DNA of 64,000 bases from Roseomonas sp. E05 (GTDB taxonomy: Bacteria; Pseudomonadota; Alphaproteobacteria; Acetobacterales; Acetobacteraceae). Made by a program: the position numbers and the translations under genes. The stretch is from the NCBI RefSeq assembly GCF_030063475.1, contig NZ_JASIRT010000026.1, positions 1 to 64,000 on the forward strand. Direction: 5' to 3'. Shown piece by piece: positions 1-9,247 of this stretch (position 1 is the first letter of the stretch; every line of letters begins with the position of its first letter). Below the pieces are notes generated by a model that was given only the letters and a program-made list of their open reading frames with translations, searched no databases and was not told the DNA's origin.

Positions 1-99
1 CTCAAGCAGTTCCGTCGCGTCGCAACCCGCTACGACAAGCTCCTCGCCAACTTCCGCGGCTTCGTTCTGCTCGCCTCAATCGCCATCCTACTCCGCTGA
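1..99 (+). mobile_element. IS5-family transposase, C-terminal fragment
   Basis: The window opens inside an ORF that runs 32 codons to a TGA at 97-99. Its translation ends RRVATRYDKLLANFRGF and then a short hydrophobic tail, which is the typical C-terminus of IS5-family (IS427-type) DDE transposases. The 5' part lies outside the window, so intactness cannot be judged, and I could not define the terminal inverted repeat or target duplication. The next gene ends only 16 bases away on the other strand, so the element abuts the glycan genes. Confidence 0.8.
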
Positions 100-114
100 A
101 ATCGTCACCACCGC

Positions 115-873
115 CTAGCCCGCCCCGGCGCTCGGGTCGAACAGGGGCGGGTTGAAGGGCTGCACGGCCCCGGAGCCGATGCGGTCCCGCAGGGCCGCGA
201 CAAAGGTTGCCGGGTTCTTCACGTCGAGGCCTTCAAGGTCGGTGAAGGCGTATCGCCACCACTGAAGATCAAGAAGCTCGGCGATCAGGCCGTCCCTGAA
301 GCGCTGCTTGATCGCCCTGGCCGGGACACCCCCGACGATGGTGTAGGGCTCAACATCCTTGCTGACGATGGAACCTGCCGCGATGACAGCTCCATCGCCG
401 ATCCTGATCCCGCGCGCCAAGCGAACGTCCTGCCCGATCCAGACGTCATTCCCGATGACCGGGCCAGGGCCCCACATGTTGTAGCTCTCGAAGCCGTCCA
501 GCGGCTTTCCCGTGTCTTCCAGAAGAGAGCGGAAGGCGCGGATATTCGCCGCGCTTGGAAGGCGGTAGGGCGATGTGGTGGCCCATTCAACCGGGTGGCG
601 CCCGCCCATCACCGAGACATTCCACGCCAGCGAGCAGTAGCGGCCGATCCGCATCTCGCCGCCGGCAGAGTGGGTGTAGGAGAAAGACCCTATTTCCTGG
701 GGGAAACTCGGATGCAGAATCGAGACATACCGCTCGATCCTCGCGCTATCGGGGATGAGGATCCGCGCACCCAGGGGAACGGCGCGTGGCGTGTGCGCAT
801 TGTTGACATAGACACGATTGTCAGCAAGCCACGCCTCTTTCTCGGCGGTGAGAATAAAACTTGCCTGCGCCAT
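115..873 (-). CDS. CatB-related O-acetyltransferase (left-handed beta-helix)
   Basis: A 252-residue protein of the xenobiotic acyltransferase (CatB/Vat) family, which transfers acetyl groups from acetyl-CoA. The C-terminal half shows hexapeptide-repeat sequence (VIGNDVWIGQDVRLARGIRI, then DGAVIAAGSIVSKDV) followed by the family ending YTIVGGVPARAIKQRF. The N-terminal part has RIGRYCSLAWNVSVMGGRHP, containing the His region used in catalysis by this family. Neighbouring glycosyltransferases and esterases suggest it acetylates a surface sugar rather than an antibiotic; that is inference. It is convergent with the transposase fragment and divergent from the hydrolase-TPR gene. Confidence 0.85.
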   Translation of the reverse strand: MAQASFILTAEKEAWLADNRVYVNNAHTPRAVPLGARILIPDSARIERYVSILHPSFPQEIGSFSYTHSAGGEMRIGRYCSLAWNVSVMGGRHPVEWATTSPYRLPSAANIRAFRSLLEDTGKPLDGFESYNMWGPGPVIGNDVWIGQDVRLARGIRIGDGAVIAAGSIVSKDVEPYTIVGGVPARAIKQRFRDGLIAELLDLQWWRYAFTDLEGLDVKNPATFVAALRDRIGSGAVQPFNPPLFDPSAGAG

Positions 874-1174
874 CCTGCCAACCCGCCGCCATCATCCTGT
901 GAACGCACCAGGGTGACTTCTTAGATTGCTATCTGTGGTTGCACAATGCCGCGCCGCCTGTTGAGGTGACAATTCGGGGATGGCGCGCGGCCGCCCAGGT
1001 GTGTCCAAGGGAGCAGGCAGCAGGCTGTGAGAGCTTCCGGTGCCCGTGGGCGTGCGGCGCGACAGGGCCTGCCGGATCGGGCAGCGCACAGGATCCGTCG
1101 TCAGCACGCCCCTTCCCACGAGCGGCCCACTTCAACTAAGGATTGTCTCGGACGGGGTTCGCATAGCAGGCGAG
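874..1174. other. Divergent intergenic region, no gene seen
   Basis: About 300 bases separate the minus-strand acetyltransferase from the plus-strand hydrolase-TPR gene, so it should hold both promoters. I see no convincing ORF, RNA gene or strong hairpin. A GTG at 1040 could extend the downstream ORF, but the extension is Arg-rich and unlike the rest of the protein. Confidence 0.4.
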
Positions 1175-2269
1175 ATGGGAATGTCACAAGCGTCAGTGCC
1201 GGAGCCCGAGATCATTGCCGAATCTCCAATGCTCAGGGCTTACTTTCTCCAGGGGCGGGGCGACACCCTGCTGCTGACATTCACCGGCTTGGGCTTCGAC
1301 ACCACCCAGTTGCAAAGGCGGCAGTTCGCAGCCCGGTCCGTCGCCGAGAAGCTCGGCCTCCCGGCGATCGGCGTGGTCGCCAAGGAGCCGAACTGGTTCC
1401 CGCAGCACGAGATGGCCCTCCTGACTCCCGCCATCCTCCGGACGTCGCAAAACTTCCGCAGGGTGGTCGCCTATGGGTTCAGCATGGGCGGTTACGCGGC
1501 ACTCAAGTACAGCAGGGCATTTGCGGCCGATTACGTCATCGCCTTCTCCCCGCAATGGTCCATCGATCCGGCCATCGCCCCCTGGGAGACGTCCTATGTC
1601 CGGTATCTGCGGCCGTTCCACAAGGGAATGGAAATCGGTCCGGGCGATGTCTCCGGCAGCATCTACATCGTCTACGACGATCTCCATGCCGATACGAAGA
1701 ACGCGAACAAGATCGCGGAAGTGGCGCCGGTCAACAGGATCGTCGCGCGGCATCTCGGCCATGCGACCTGGGATGCGATGCTGTCCTCGGCAGCGATGGG
1801 CCGGCTCATTCAGCATGTCATCGACGGCGATGTGGCGGCCGTGCGGCACTTCATACGCCGCCGGCGCCGCTCGGTCGCCCGCTTCGAGAGCACTGTCTGG
1901 CTGGCGCGGGCGAGGCACTGCCTGGGGAAGCGGCGCTTCCAGGAGGCCGAGCGGGCCGCCCGCAGGGCCCTTGATTGCCCGAGCCCGGCCTCCGGCGGAA
2001 AATGGGTGCTCGGAAAGATCCTCGCGGGGCAGGGCAGGCTGGGCGAGGCGGAGGATATGATCCGGCAGAACATGGCGCTGGATCCGAAGGCGATCTGGCT
2101 GCACTACCACCTGGCAGGGGTGCTGGAGCAGCAGGGACGGATGCGGGAGGCATTGCAGTCCCTTGATGCCGTGCTGGCGGCAAATCCGGCGGACCGTGCC
2201 AGCCTCGTGGCGCGGGAAAGGATCATGAAGCGGCTCGCAGCCGGACTGCCGCCGCCGCATGGGGCCTGA
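1175..2269 (+). CDS. Alpha/beta-hydrolase-like protein fused to TPR repeats
   Basis: A 364-residue protein in two parts. Residues about 1-230 look like an alpha/beta hydrolase: a strand-rich start (TLLLTFTGLGFDTTQL), the nucleophile elbow GFSMGGYAALKYS and a late conserved His (ARHLGHATWDA). Residues about 250-350 are tetratricopeptide-like helices (LGEAEDMIRQNMALDPKAIW and a following repeat). No signal peptide is visible, so it is probably cytoplasmic. Such fusions are found in bacterial polysaccharide loci, but the substrate is unknown. I chose ATG 1175 because the sequence upstream of it is poor in family character; ATG 1181 is also possible. Confidence 0.65.
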   Translation: MGMSQASVPEPEIIAESPMLRAYFLQGRGDTLLLTFTGLGFDTTQLQRRQFAARSVAEKLGLPAIGVVAKEPNWFPQHEMALLTPAILRTSQNFRRVVAYGFSMGGYAALKYSRAFAADYVIAFSPQWSIDPAIAPWETSYVRYLRPFHKGMEIGPGDVSGSIYIVYDDLHADTKNANKIAEVAPVNRIVARHLGHATWDAMLSSAAMGRLIQHVIDGDVAAVRHFIRRRRRSVARFESTVWLARARHCLGKRRFQEAERAARRALDCPSPASGGKWVLGKILAGQGRLGEAEDMIRQNMALDPKAIWLHYHLAGVLEQQGRMREALQSLDAVLAANPADRASLVARERIMKRLAAGLPPPHGA

Positions 2270-2311
2270 CCTTCAGCGCCTCCCGTTCCAAGGGGGCGCA
2301 AGCATCGGTGC

Positions 2312-3682
2312 TCAGGGAATGGGCTCTTCGAACTGCACGCAGTAGAGATCGATCTGCGCAGGGATCGGGGCGCCGGCCGCATGGAAGGGAGACTTCCGCC
2401 CTGTCGGGCTGATCAGCTGCCCCCGCGTACCGGTCCAGCCATCCTTCTCGGTCGAGGCTGGCTCGCAACGCGCATAGCCGATGCGCCGGTCCGTTGCCAT
2501 TGGCGTGCCCGAAAGCATGATCGTGACCTCGCATTCGGCGGTGATGGCGACCGAGGTGATCGAGATCCTGCTGCTGTCGGCACCGAAATAGGCGAAGCCG
2601 TAGTTCTCGACAGGCTTGACCCATCCGCCGTTGCCAAGGCCCGGGTCGAAGGCCACGGGCCGCGAGAAGCGCACCGTTACCTGATTGCCGCTGCGGCTGA
2701 CCGGGCGGTCGAGGAGGGGCCAGAGCGGCTGATATTCCTCGCCCGCCCGCAGCGCGTCATCCGCATAGGCGATGGCCTGGCCGAGCATGGCCTTGCCGAT
2801 GCCGTCCTGGTGGATGATGTCATTCGCAGCGAAGGGTGCCGCATACATCGGCCCCACCATCGTCACGCCCCGCCCGTACCGTTCCCGGCAGAACCTGTAC
2901 TGTTCGAGCTGAATGTAGCTGGGCGACAGGAAGACATCAGGCCCGTTCGTCTGCACCAGCAGCATCTGCGGCGCCGCCTGGCCGGTGATGGCCTGCAGAT
3001 CCGCCCGTGCAGCATCCGCAAGGATGGCGAGGTCGGTGCCGTACCCCGACGAGAAGGTTTCGCCCTGAATGAAGACGAAGCGGGAGATTTCCAGGGCGCG
3101 CCCGTACTGCTCCGCGATCGCCTTTGCGCGGGATGCCGCGGTCAGCATGTTCGTGTAGACGACGGAGCCTGGCATCATGCTGGTGATCGGGTGGCCGGCA
3201 TAGTTGGTCGTGAAGGTCACCCGCCCCGGCGATGCGGTTCCGGTCCGCTCACGGAAGAACGCCTCAGCGGCAAAGGGCGCTGTCCAGGCGGGCTGCCCGA
3301 GGGCGCTGCTGGGGGAAATCGGGGCGAAATCGACGAGCCTCGCGCCATCCAGCAAGGTCTTGCCGTCCGCTGCGCTGCAGCCGGCGAACTGCAGGGCATG
3401 ATGCGGCCACCAGGCGCCGGTGATCACATTGGTGCCGGCGCTGCCTGACATGCCGGCATTGCTCTGGCCGTAGAACACCCAGTAGTCCAGCGGGTGGGTG
3501 CTGGCGGGCACCGTCACCGCGCTCTCCATGTCGGTACGCCGCCGCAGATCTCGCACTTCCAAGGTCTCGCTCCATGCCGCCGCACGCCTCTCCGAGACGG
3601 CGCGGAAGTTAAGCGCAGGCGAGCTGCGCCGGCTAGGCTCGGGAGCCGGGCCGAGCGCGGCGTGAAGTGCAGAGGGAGGCAT
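2312..3682 (-). CDS. SGNH/SASA-type carbohydrate esterase-like protein
   Basis: The conserved core begins DYWVFYGQSNAGMSG, where GQSN is the block I serine motif of the sialate O-acetylesterase (SASA) superfamily. FIQGET and IIHQDGIGKAMLGQAI match the later conserved blocks, the latter with the catalytic Asp/His. The C-terminal third is beta-rich and unassigned. The likely role is removing O-acetyl groups from a glycan, consistent with the acetyltransferase nearby. The start is uncertain: ATG at 3682 has an AGGCG element upstream and gives 456 residues, ATG at 3529 lies just before the core, and the frame stays open to TTG 3925. No clear signal peptide. It is convergent with the hydrolase-TPR gene. 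Confidence 0.65.
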   Translation of the reverse strand: MPPSALHAALGPAPEPSRRSSPALNFRAVSERRAAAWSETLEVRDLRRRTDMESAVTVPASTHPLDYWVFYGQSNAGMSGSAGTNVITGAWWPHHALQFAGCSAADGKTLLDGARLVDFAPISPSSALGQPAWTAPFAAEAFFRERTGTASPGRVTFTTNYAGHPITSMMPGSVVYTNMLTAASRAKAIAEQYGRALEISRFVFIQGETFSSGYGTDLAILADAARADLQAITGQAAPQMLLVQTNGPDVFLSPSYIQLEQYRFCRERYGRGVTMVGPMYAAPFAANDIIHQDGIGKAMLGQAIAYADDALRAGEEYQPLWPLLDRPVSRSGNQVTVRFSRPVAFDPGLGNGGWVKPVENYGFAYFGADSSRISITSVAITAECEVTIMLSGTPMATDRRIGYARCEPASTEKDGWTGTRGQLISPTGRKSPFHAAGAPIPAQIDLYCVQFEEPIP

Positions 3683-3952
3683 GGACGCCTGACGAACCGG
3701 CTGCGCGTCGGCTTCGTCCTGTGGGGCTGCGGGGCTTCGGGCAGGAGGTGCATCCTGGAATCGGCCGCCATGCTGCACGCGCTCCAGCGGGTCCAGGTGG
3801 CGGACGAGGATGTCGCGCGCCTTCTCGGCGGGGGTGGGATCGGGCGCGGAGCTGAAGCTCTCCGCCCGGTGCGGCCGCAGGCCCGCCGGATGCGGCCGCC
3901 CGCAGCCCGGCTCATTCCTGCGCAACGCGCCCTCGCGCGTGCTTCGGCGCGT

Positions 3953-3996
3953 GGCGTTCGGCGGTGCCGCTTCCGGCGCCAGGGCTGCCGAACGCC
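3953..3996 (-). terminator. Strong hairpin downstream of kdsA
   Basis: A 10-bp perfect inverted repeat (GGCGTTCGGC / GCCGAACGCC) encloses an inner 7-bp stem (GGTGCCG / CGGCGCC) around a CTTC tetraloop. It lies about 30 bases past the kdsA stop codon. No T-run follows, so intrinsic termination is only suggested. Confidence 0.4.
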
Positions 3997-4026
3997 CGGC
4001 GGAACATTCCTACAGCGGGATCGGCT

Positions 4027-4869
4027 TCACGCCGCCAGCTGGGCCTTGGCCAGCTTGTCGAGCGCCAGCAGGTCGCGCACCAGCGGCTCGAACTGCCGGA
4101 GCGGCACCATGTTGGGACCGTCGGAGGGCGCCTGGTCCGGGTCCTCGTGGGTCTCGATGAACAGGCCAGCGACGCCGACCGCGACTGCCGCGCGCGCCAG
4201 CACGGGAACGAACTCGCGCTGCCCGCCCGAGCTGCCGCCCAGGCCGCCCGGCTGCTGCACCGAATGGGTGGCGTCGAACACCACGGGCGCGCCGGTGCGG
4301 GCCATGATCGGCAGGCCCCGGAAGTCGGAGACCAGGGTGTTGTAGCCGAAACTGGTGCCGCGCTCGGTCAGCAGCACATGCGGATTGCCGGCGCCGGTGA
4401 GCTTGTCCGCGACGTTCGCCATGTCCCAGGGCGCCAGGAACTGGCCCTTCTTGACATTGACCACCCGGCCGGTGGCGGCGGCGGCCAGCAGCAGGTCGGT
4501 CTGGCGGCAGAGGAAGGCCGGGATCTGCAGGATGTCCACCGCCTCGGCCACCAGCGCGCACTGCTCTGGCAGATGCACGTCGGTCAGCACCGGCAGCCCG
4601 AGGCGCTCGCGGATCTCGGCGAAGATCGGCAGCGAGGCCTCCAGGCCGAGCCCGCGCGCCGCCTTGCCGCTGGTGCGGTTGGCCTTGTCGAAGCTGGTCT
4701 TGTAGACGAGGCCGACCCCGAGACGCGCCGCCATCTCCTTCAGCGCCGAGGCCATCTCCAGCGCATGCTGGCGGCTCTCCAGCTGGCAGGGGCCAGCGAT
4801 CAGCGCGAGGGGCAGAGCGTTTCCGAAGCGGACGGTGCCGGCTTCAACGATCGAGTCAGGCTTCATCAT
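4027..4869 (-). CDS. kdsA: 3-deoxy-8-phosphooctulonate synthase (KdsA)
   Basis: KdsA condenses phosphoenolpyruvate with arabinose 5-phosphate to give Kdo 8-phosphate, the precursor of the Kdo that joins lipid A to the LPS core. The family signatures are all present: [66 protein letters not shown] and [11 protein letters not shown]. The start at 4869 gives 280 residues, the usual length, and has AAGGTAG upstream; the ATG at 4905 has no ribosome-binding site. The gene lies downstream of two glycosyltransferase genes. kdsB, kdsC, kdsD and waaA are not in the window. Confidence 0.95.
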   Translation of the reverse strand: MMKPDSIVEAGTVRFGNALPLALIAGPCQLESRQHALEMASALKEMAARLGVGLVYKTSFDKANRTSGKAARGLGLEASLPIFAEIRERLGLPVLTDVHLPEQCALVAEAVDILQIPAFLCRQTDLLLAAAATGRVVNVKKGQFLAPWDMANVADKLTGAGNPHVLLTERGTSFGYNTLVSDFRGLPIMARTGAPVVFDATHSVQQPGGLGGSSGGQREFVPVLARAAVAVGVAGLFIETHEDPDQAPSDGPNMVPLRQFEPLVRDLLALDKLAKAQLAA

Positions 4870-4992
4870 TGCTGTCGCGCTACCTTGAGGCGTTCGGAAC
4901 GCCATGATGCTAACGTAGAAGATGCAGGCAGTACAATCATTGAAGACAGTTGCACGCCTGCTTGCCGAAACCGTGGATGGCTGCCTGGTGCC

Positions 4993-7299
4993 TCAGGCAG
5001 CCGCTGCCCTCCGCTCCTCCATCATCCGGCGGACGACATCCCAGATATACGCCCAGCCGGCATCGTTGAGGTAGCTGTAACGGTCGATGCGGAGTTGCTT
5101 GAGCGCATCGACCTTCTGCCAGTCCAGCAGCAGGTCGGCGAGCAGGTCGGCGGAGGCGAGGGTGCCGGCTTCGCGCCGGCGCACCTCGTCCTCCTCCTCC
5201 GACATCGCCGCGTGGCCGGAGACGAAAAGCTGGATAAGGGGGACGCAGCCGCGATGCATCATCTCGCGCAGGCAGGTGAAGGCGCTGCTCTCGCCCAGCT
5301 CCGCCACCAGATAGGCTCCGCTGCGCCGCTTCTCCACCGTGCGGACATAGTCCTGCAGGGGGGTGAAGATGACGCTGCGATGAGCCTCCTGCGCCGCCAG
5401 CAACTGGGCGGGGGTGCAAGCCCGCTGGTCGTACACGACCTCGACCTGCCGGTCCGTCGTCAGGCCGCAGATCTCCAGAACGAGTTCCAGCGCATCGCTT
5501 CCGGGCGTGGGAGAAAGCAGCGTGACCATGCGCCGGTCCTGCCCCGAGACGATGCGCATCGCCTCGCTGGTATGGCCGCGCCAGAGGAAGGGAATGACGT
5601 AGCGGGCCAGCGGCAGGTTCCCCGTCGCGGCGAGCAGGGCGGACGCCTCGGTGTCCGACACCGCGACCTGGTCGAAGGTCTCGCTCAGACGCTTCGCGAA
5701 CTGGACGACCTCGGCTTCCGAGGCGCGCTGCGCCAGGACGCCAAGCGGCGCGATGGCGTGCATCGGAAGGCGCTTGCGGCGTGTGGGAAGCCCCTCGGGG
5801 ATGCAGGCGAACCAGACGCCGTAGTGTCCCGCATCCAGAAGCTTGCGGAAGCTCATGACGGGCACGCCCTGCGAGCCCATCGTGGCGCCGAGCCTGGCGC
5901 CCAGCCCCTGCGCGGTGGCTGGCGAGCAGATGGCCGGGCCCCATCGCCGCAGCAGCCGGACCGCCTTGGCGTCCATCTTCTCGGGCTGGCCCTCGATGTA
6001 GAAGGCGACCTTTGACTGGTGGGCGATGTACTCGGCGGCTTCCAGCGCGTGGTAGAGGAGTGGCGAGCGCAGGTTCACGTCCCGCGCATGGATGGCGACG
6101 ATCATCGCCGGGTCCACCTGCACCTTCTGCCCGAGGCTTTCCTCCAGCGTCTCGGAGACCTGCTGGCCAGCCCGGTGCATGGATTGCCGCGAGGCCTCCT
6201 CCAGCACCTGGATCAGCGACGGGTCGCGCACCACCGCGGCGCAGGCCCGCATCATGTCCCAGAAGGAGGGCAGCGTCTGGAACGGGTGGGTCGGGACATA
6301 GCCCTCGAAGCAATGGGCGTGTGCGATGACGCCCTTGCCGTAGCTCAGTGCCTCGCCGATCTTGATCTTCAGCCCTGTCGAGAAGGACATCGGCCCGAGG
6401 ATGACGTCCACCGAGTCATAGAACTCGTCCATCGTCTCCACCCGGCCGAGCAGGCGCACGAAGGGCAGGTGGTCGATCTGGAGGAGGTCGCAGCAGGTCC
6501 CCGCGATGACGATCTCGCAGGGCAGGAGTGTCTTGCGCAGGAACTTGTGCGCTTCCTCGAGGAAGGCGGTGAAGTTCCGCACGTTGATGTTGTTGCGCGC
6601 GCCCACCATGCCGAAGGCAATGACCTGGCCGGGCTTGCGCGTGTGGCGCGGCACGACCGGCTCGGCATGCAGAAGGGTCAGGACCTTCCGGCTGGTGATG
6701 GTCTTGAAGAAGTCCTCTTCTTCCTTCTTGATCGCCCAGACCACGTCGGCGCGGTCGAGCGCGATCTTCTCCTGCTCGGGCGTGGTGTAGAAGAACTCCG
6801 GCGCGATGCCGTTGCTCTCCAGCACTTCCCTCCGGCCGGAGAAGCGGTCATGCGTATCGAGGATCTTCACCGGCCCTTCCGGCACGAAGTCGAGCGCCTT
6901 GGAAAGCCAGGTGTAGTTGACGATGACGACGTCGAAGCTGTGCGTGCTGAAGATCCATCGCAGCATGTCGCCGATGCCGGGGTCCCACCACTCGTCGATG
7001 GTGTGGTAGTCGCCCTGCTGCGGCGGCATATGCAGCGGCTGCGTCACCGGCGCGATGTAGTAGTTGTCCCACTGCGCCATCATGGCGCGCTGTGCCTCGA
7101 GGGAGACGCTCTCACGCCAGTCCGATTCGCCGGGATAGTGCAGGTAGGTAATTGAGGCGCCGAGATTCTTCAGGCGCTGGCAGACCTGGAAGATGCGCCG
7201 GCGGTTGCCGAAATCGATCGGATAGGTGGGCGTCGGCGCCACCACCAGAACGCTTTTCCCCGCCCATGTGCTCTTGGCTGCCAGGCTGAGCTTACTCAT
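4993..7299 (-). CDS. Large glycosyltransferase with C-terminal second module
   Basis: A 768-residue protein. Residues 1-390 resemble a GT-B glycosyltransferase (family 4-like): VLVVAPTPTYPIDFGNRRRI is the N-terminal nucleotide-binding strand and loop, and LKIKIGEALSYGKGVIAHAH matches the donor-sugar motif near the E-x-x-x-x-x-x-E region. Residues about 400-768 contain no family I recognise, although the C-terminal SAFTCLREMMHRGCVPLIQL vaguely resembles a second GT-B donor site. It overlaps the upstream GT2 gene by 8 bases, so the two are very probably co-translated. Role: assembly of a surface polysaccharide or protein-linked glycan; acceptor and sugar unknown. Confidence 0.7.
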   Translation of the reverse strand: MSKLSLAAKSTWAGKSVLVVAPTPTYPIDFGNRRRIFQVCQRLKNLGASITYLHYPGESDWRESVSLEAQRAMMAQWDNYYIAPVTQPLHMPPQQGDYHTIDEWWDPGIGDMLRWIFSTHSFDVVIVNYTWLSKALDFVPEGPVKILDTHDRFSGRREVLESNGIAPEFFYTTPEQEKIALDRADVVWAIKKEEEDFFKTITSRKVLTLLHAEPVVPRHTRKPGQVIAFGMVGARNNINVRNFTAFLEEAHKFLRKTLLPCEIVIAGTCCDLLQIDHLPFVRLLGRVETMDEFYDSVDVILGPMSFSTGLKIKIGEALSYGKGVIAHAHCFEGYVPTHPFQTLPSFWDMMRACAAVVRDPSLIQVLEEASRQSMHRAGQQVSETLEESLGQKVQVDPAMIVAIHARDVNLRSPLLYHALEAAEYIAHQSKVAFYIEGQPEKMDAKAVRLLRRWGPAICSPATAQGLGARLGATMGSQGVPVMSFRKLLDAGHYGVWFACIPEGLPTRRKRLPMHAIAPLGVLAQRASEAEVVQFAKRLSETFDQVAVSDTEASALLAATGNLPLARYVIPFLWRGHTSEAMRIVSGQDRRMVTLLSPTPGSDALELVLEICGLTTDRQVEVVYDQRACTPAQLLAAQEAHRSVIFTPLQDYVRTVEKRRSGAYLVAELGESSAFTCLREMMHRGCVPLIQLFVSGHAAMSEEEDEVRRREAGTLASADLLADLLLDWQKVDALKQLRIDRYSYLNDAGWAYIWDVVRRMMEERRAAAA

Positions 7300-8233
7300 C
7301 GTCCACCTCGTGCATGCCGCTCAGCATCACGGAGGTGAAGTTGTAGATGGTGGCGAGCTGCCAGCGGAACTTGCCGGGGTCGTTCTGCTGCAGGGCCAGG
7401 GCGCGGACGGTGCGCTCCGAAGGCGGGCAGTGCAGGAAGAAGTCCTTGATGTCGTTCCACGCCCGCTCGACATCGACCGCCTCGCTGGAGACCGCCCCGC
7501 GGACCCGGTCGGAGACCGCCTGCCAGGCGACACGCCGCCGGAACCAGGACTGCCGCAGGCGGCCGGCCTCCACCAGGTGATCCACCGCGGCGACCGGGTC
7601 GTAGACCACCCGCCCGCCATGCGCCTTGATCTGGTCGGTGAGCGCGACTTCCTCGTTGGACATCAGGCTGCTGCCGGAGCCGACGCGGCCAAGCGAGACG
7701 TCGAACCCGCCGAAGCGGCGGAGCACCTCGGTTCGGTAGGTGATGTTGGCGCCTGCCACCCATTCCTGGTCCGTCAGGAAGCGCGCCTCGTCCCCGTGGT
7801 CCACCACCGAGACATAGCCGAGCATCTCGTCCGCGAGCCAGGCGGGGCGCGGTTCGCTCCAGATGGGGCGCACCCTACCGCCGACGACATGGCAGGTCTC
7901 GCCGAACTCGTCGAAGGTGCGGCAGAGGCTCTCTGCCCAGACCGGGTCCGCAATGGCGTCGTCGTCGAGATAGGCGACCAGGGGAGCGTTGGCGAGGCGC
8001 ATGGCCACATTGCGGGCATTCGAAAGGCCCGGAATGGCCTCATGCACCCATCGCAGATTGCCGATGTGCTCATACGGCTGCTGTTCCCGCCACGAAGCGT
8101 CACGGTCCGGCGAATTGTCAACCACCAGAACCTCGAACTGATCCTGGGGAAGGGTCTGCCGCGTGAGGGATTCGATCGCGAGTCGAAGCAGGTCGTACCG
8201 CTTATAGGTGCATAATGCAACAGTCAGCTTCAT
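7292..8233 (-). CDS. Family 2 glycosyltransferase
   Basis: A 313-residue GT-A enzyme. It begins MKLTVALCTYKRYDLLRLAI, followed by FEVLVVDNSPDRDAS (nucleotide-binding Asp), GLSNARNVAM and the DXD-type metal site in LVAYLDDDAIADP. DQEWVAGANITYR and SNEEVALTDQI fit the later acceptor region. It starts an overlapping pair with the large glycosyltransferase. No membrane segment is evident, so the enzyme should act on the cytoplasmic face of the membrane. Confidence 0.9.
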   Translation of the reverse strand: MKLTVALCTYKRYDLLRLAIESLTRQTLPQDQFEVLVVDNSPDRDASWREQQPYEHIGNLRWVHEAIPGLSNARNVAMRLANAPLVAYLDDDAIADPVWAESLCRTFDEFGETCHVVGGRVRPIWSEPRPAWLADEMLGYVSVVDHGDEARFLTDQEWVAGANITYRTEVLRRFGGFDVSLGRVGSGSSLMSNEEVALTDQIKAHGGRVVYDPVAAVDHLVEAGRLRQSWFRRRVAWQAVSDRVRGAVSSEAVDVERAWNDIKDFFLHCPPSERTVRALALQQNDPGKFRWQLATIYNFTSVMLSGMHEVDDE

Positions 8234-8267
8234 CTGGCCGCCCTTTCCGAAATCACCTGGACCTGGA

Positions 8268-8906
8268 TCACTTGCCCGCAGGCGAAATCTTCAATCCGGC
8301 GAAGGCCACACCCAGGAGGCGCTGATCCTCCTGTCCCCGATCCGCAGGCCGGAAGATGTGCGGGATGTTGAACATGATCTCGGTCGCGCCCGTCTCATCA
8401 TTCACCGGAAAGGCCTCGGAGCGGATCACCTTGTCGCCGAAGCGGACGGGCACCTCGACGCCATCGACCTTGAGAGTGATATCGGAGCGGTTCCGCTCAT
8501 CGCCGAAGGAGTACATCACGGCGTCCAGTTGCATCGGCACGGAGCGATCCACCCAGACGCGGAAGCGGACGGTGGAGCCGGGGCCGGTCCAGCGGTAGGG
8601 ACCGTCATTGCCGTATTCCAGGGCATAGAAGCCATCCAGCGCATCCAGGGCGTCGCGCATGTCAACTTCGGCGAACTGGGGCAGGTCGCTGGCCGCGGGG
8701 GAGGCACCACCACGTGTCACCGAACCCTGGCGACGCAGCGCGGCGGCATAGACCTTCTGCTTCTGCTTCAGCTTGGCCAGTTCGAAGTTGAGCATGGCGA
8801 TCTGCTCGCAGAGCTTGCCGCGGGCTTCTTCTTCGGGCTTGTGCGCCAGCTCTTCCTGGACACCCTTCAGGATGTCGCTGTAGGACAGATTGATCAGGTT
8901 CGCCAT
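8268..8906 (-). CDS. Glycan-locus protein of unknown function
   Basis: A 212-residue protein I cannot name. The first 75 residues are charged and helical, with a probable coiled coil (QIAMLNFELAKLKQKQKVYA). After a Gly/Ala/Ser-rich hinge, the rest looks like a beta-sandwich (GFYALEYGNDGPYRWTGPGS, then alternating strands). A Trp-Thr-Gly-Pro module of this kind recurs in proteins of Acetobacteraceae glycan clusters and may bind sugar; that is from memory of family patterns. ATG 8906 is preferred because GCAGGATG precedes it; the ATG at 8930 is not supported. It lies just upstream of the GT2 gene on the same strand. Confidence 0.6.
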   Translation of the reverse strand: MANLINLSYSDILKGVQEELAHKPEEEARGKLCEQIAMLNFELAKLKQKQKVYAAALRRQGSVTRGGASPAASDLPQFAEVDMRDALDALDGFYALEYGNDGPYRWTGPGSTVRFRVWVDRSVPMQLDAVMYSFGDERNRSDITLKVDGVEVPVRFGDKVIRSEAFPVNDETGATEIMFNIPHIFRPADRGQEDQRLLGVAFAGLKISPAGK

Positions 8907-8930
8907 TCTAACATCCTGCTTCCACTGCAT

Positions 8931-9247
8931 TATCCATCTTCAGACACTCCACGCCCCGGACCTCGCATCGCGGCCGGAGGGGGGCCGGCGCAAACCAGAT
9001 GCCAACGCGGCGGGCAGGACGACCGATGGACAGGCCGGAGCGGTCGGGCCTTGCTGCGCTGCAAGGTAGGCGCCGCGAGGCCCATCACTCAAGAGTGTGT
9101 GAGAAAAAGAAGCCTGCGGGGTGAAGGTCCGCCTCTGCCCCACGGGCAGCCCACCGCTCTCCAGGCGCCACGGGCGGCCGCAAGCGGCTTCCCCGGACCG
9201 CGAAACGCGTCGGGCAGGGCAGGAGCACCGGCACGCGCCCCTCCCGC
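8931..9247. other. Intergenic stretch, no gene seen
   Basis: About 315 bases between two same-strand genes. The reading frames that cross it have Arg/Pro-rich shadow composition. It should hold the promoter for the 8906 gene and any 3' signal of the SGNH gene, but I see no strong T-tailed hairpin. Confidence 0.35.
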
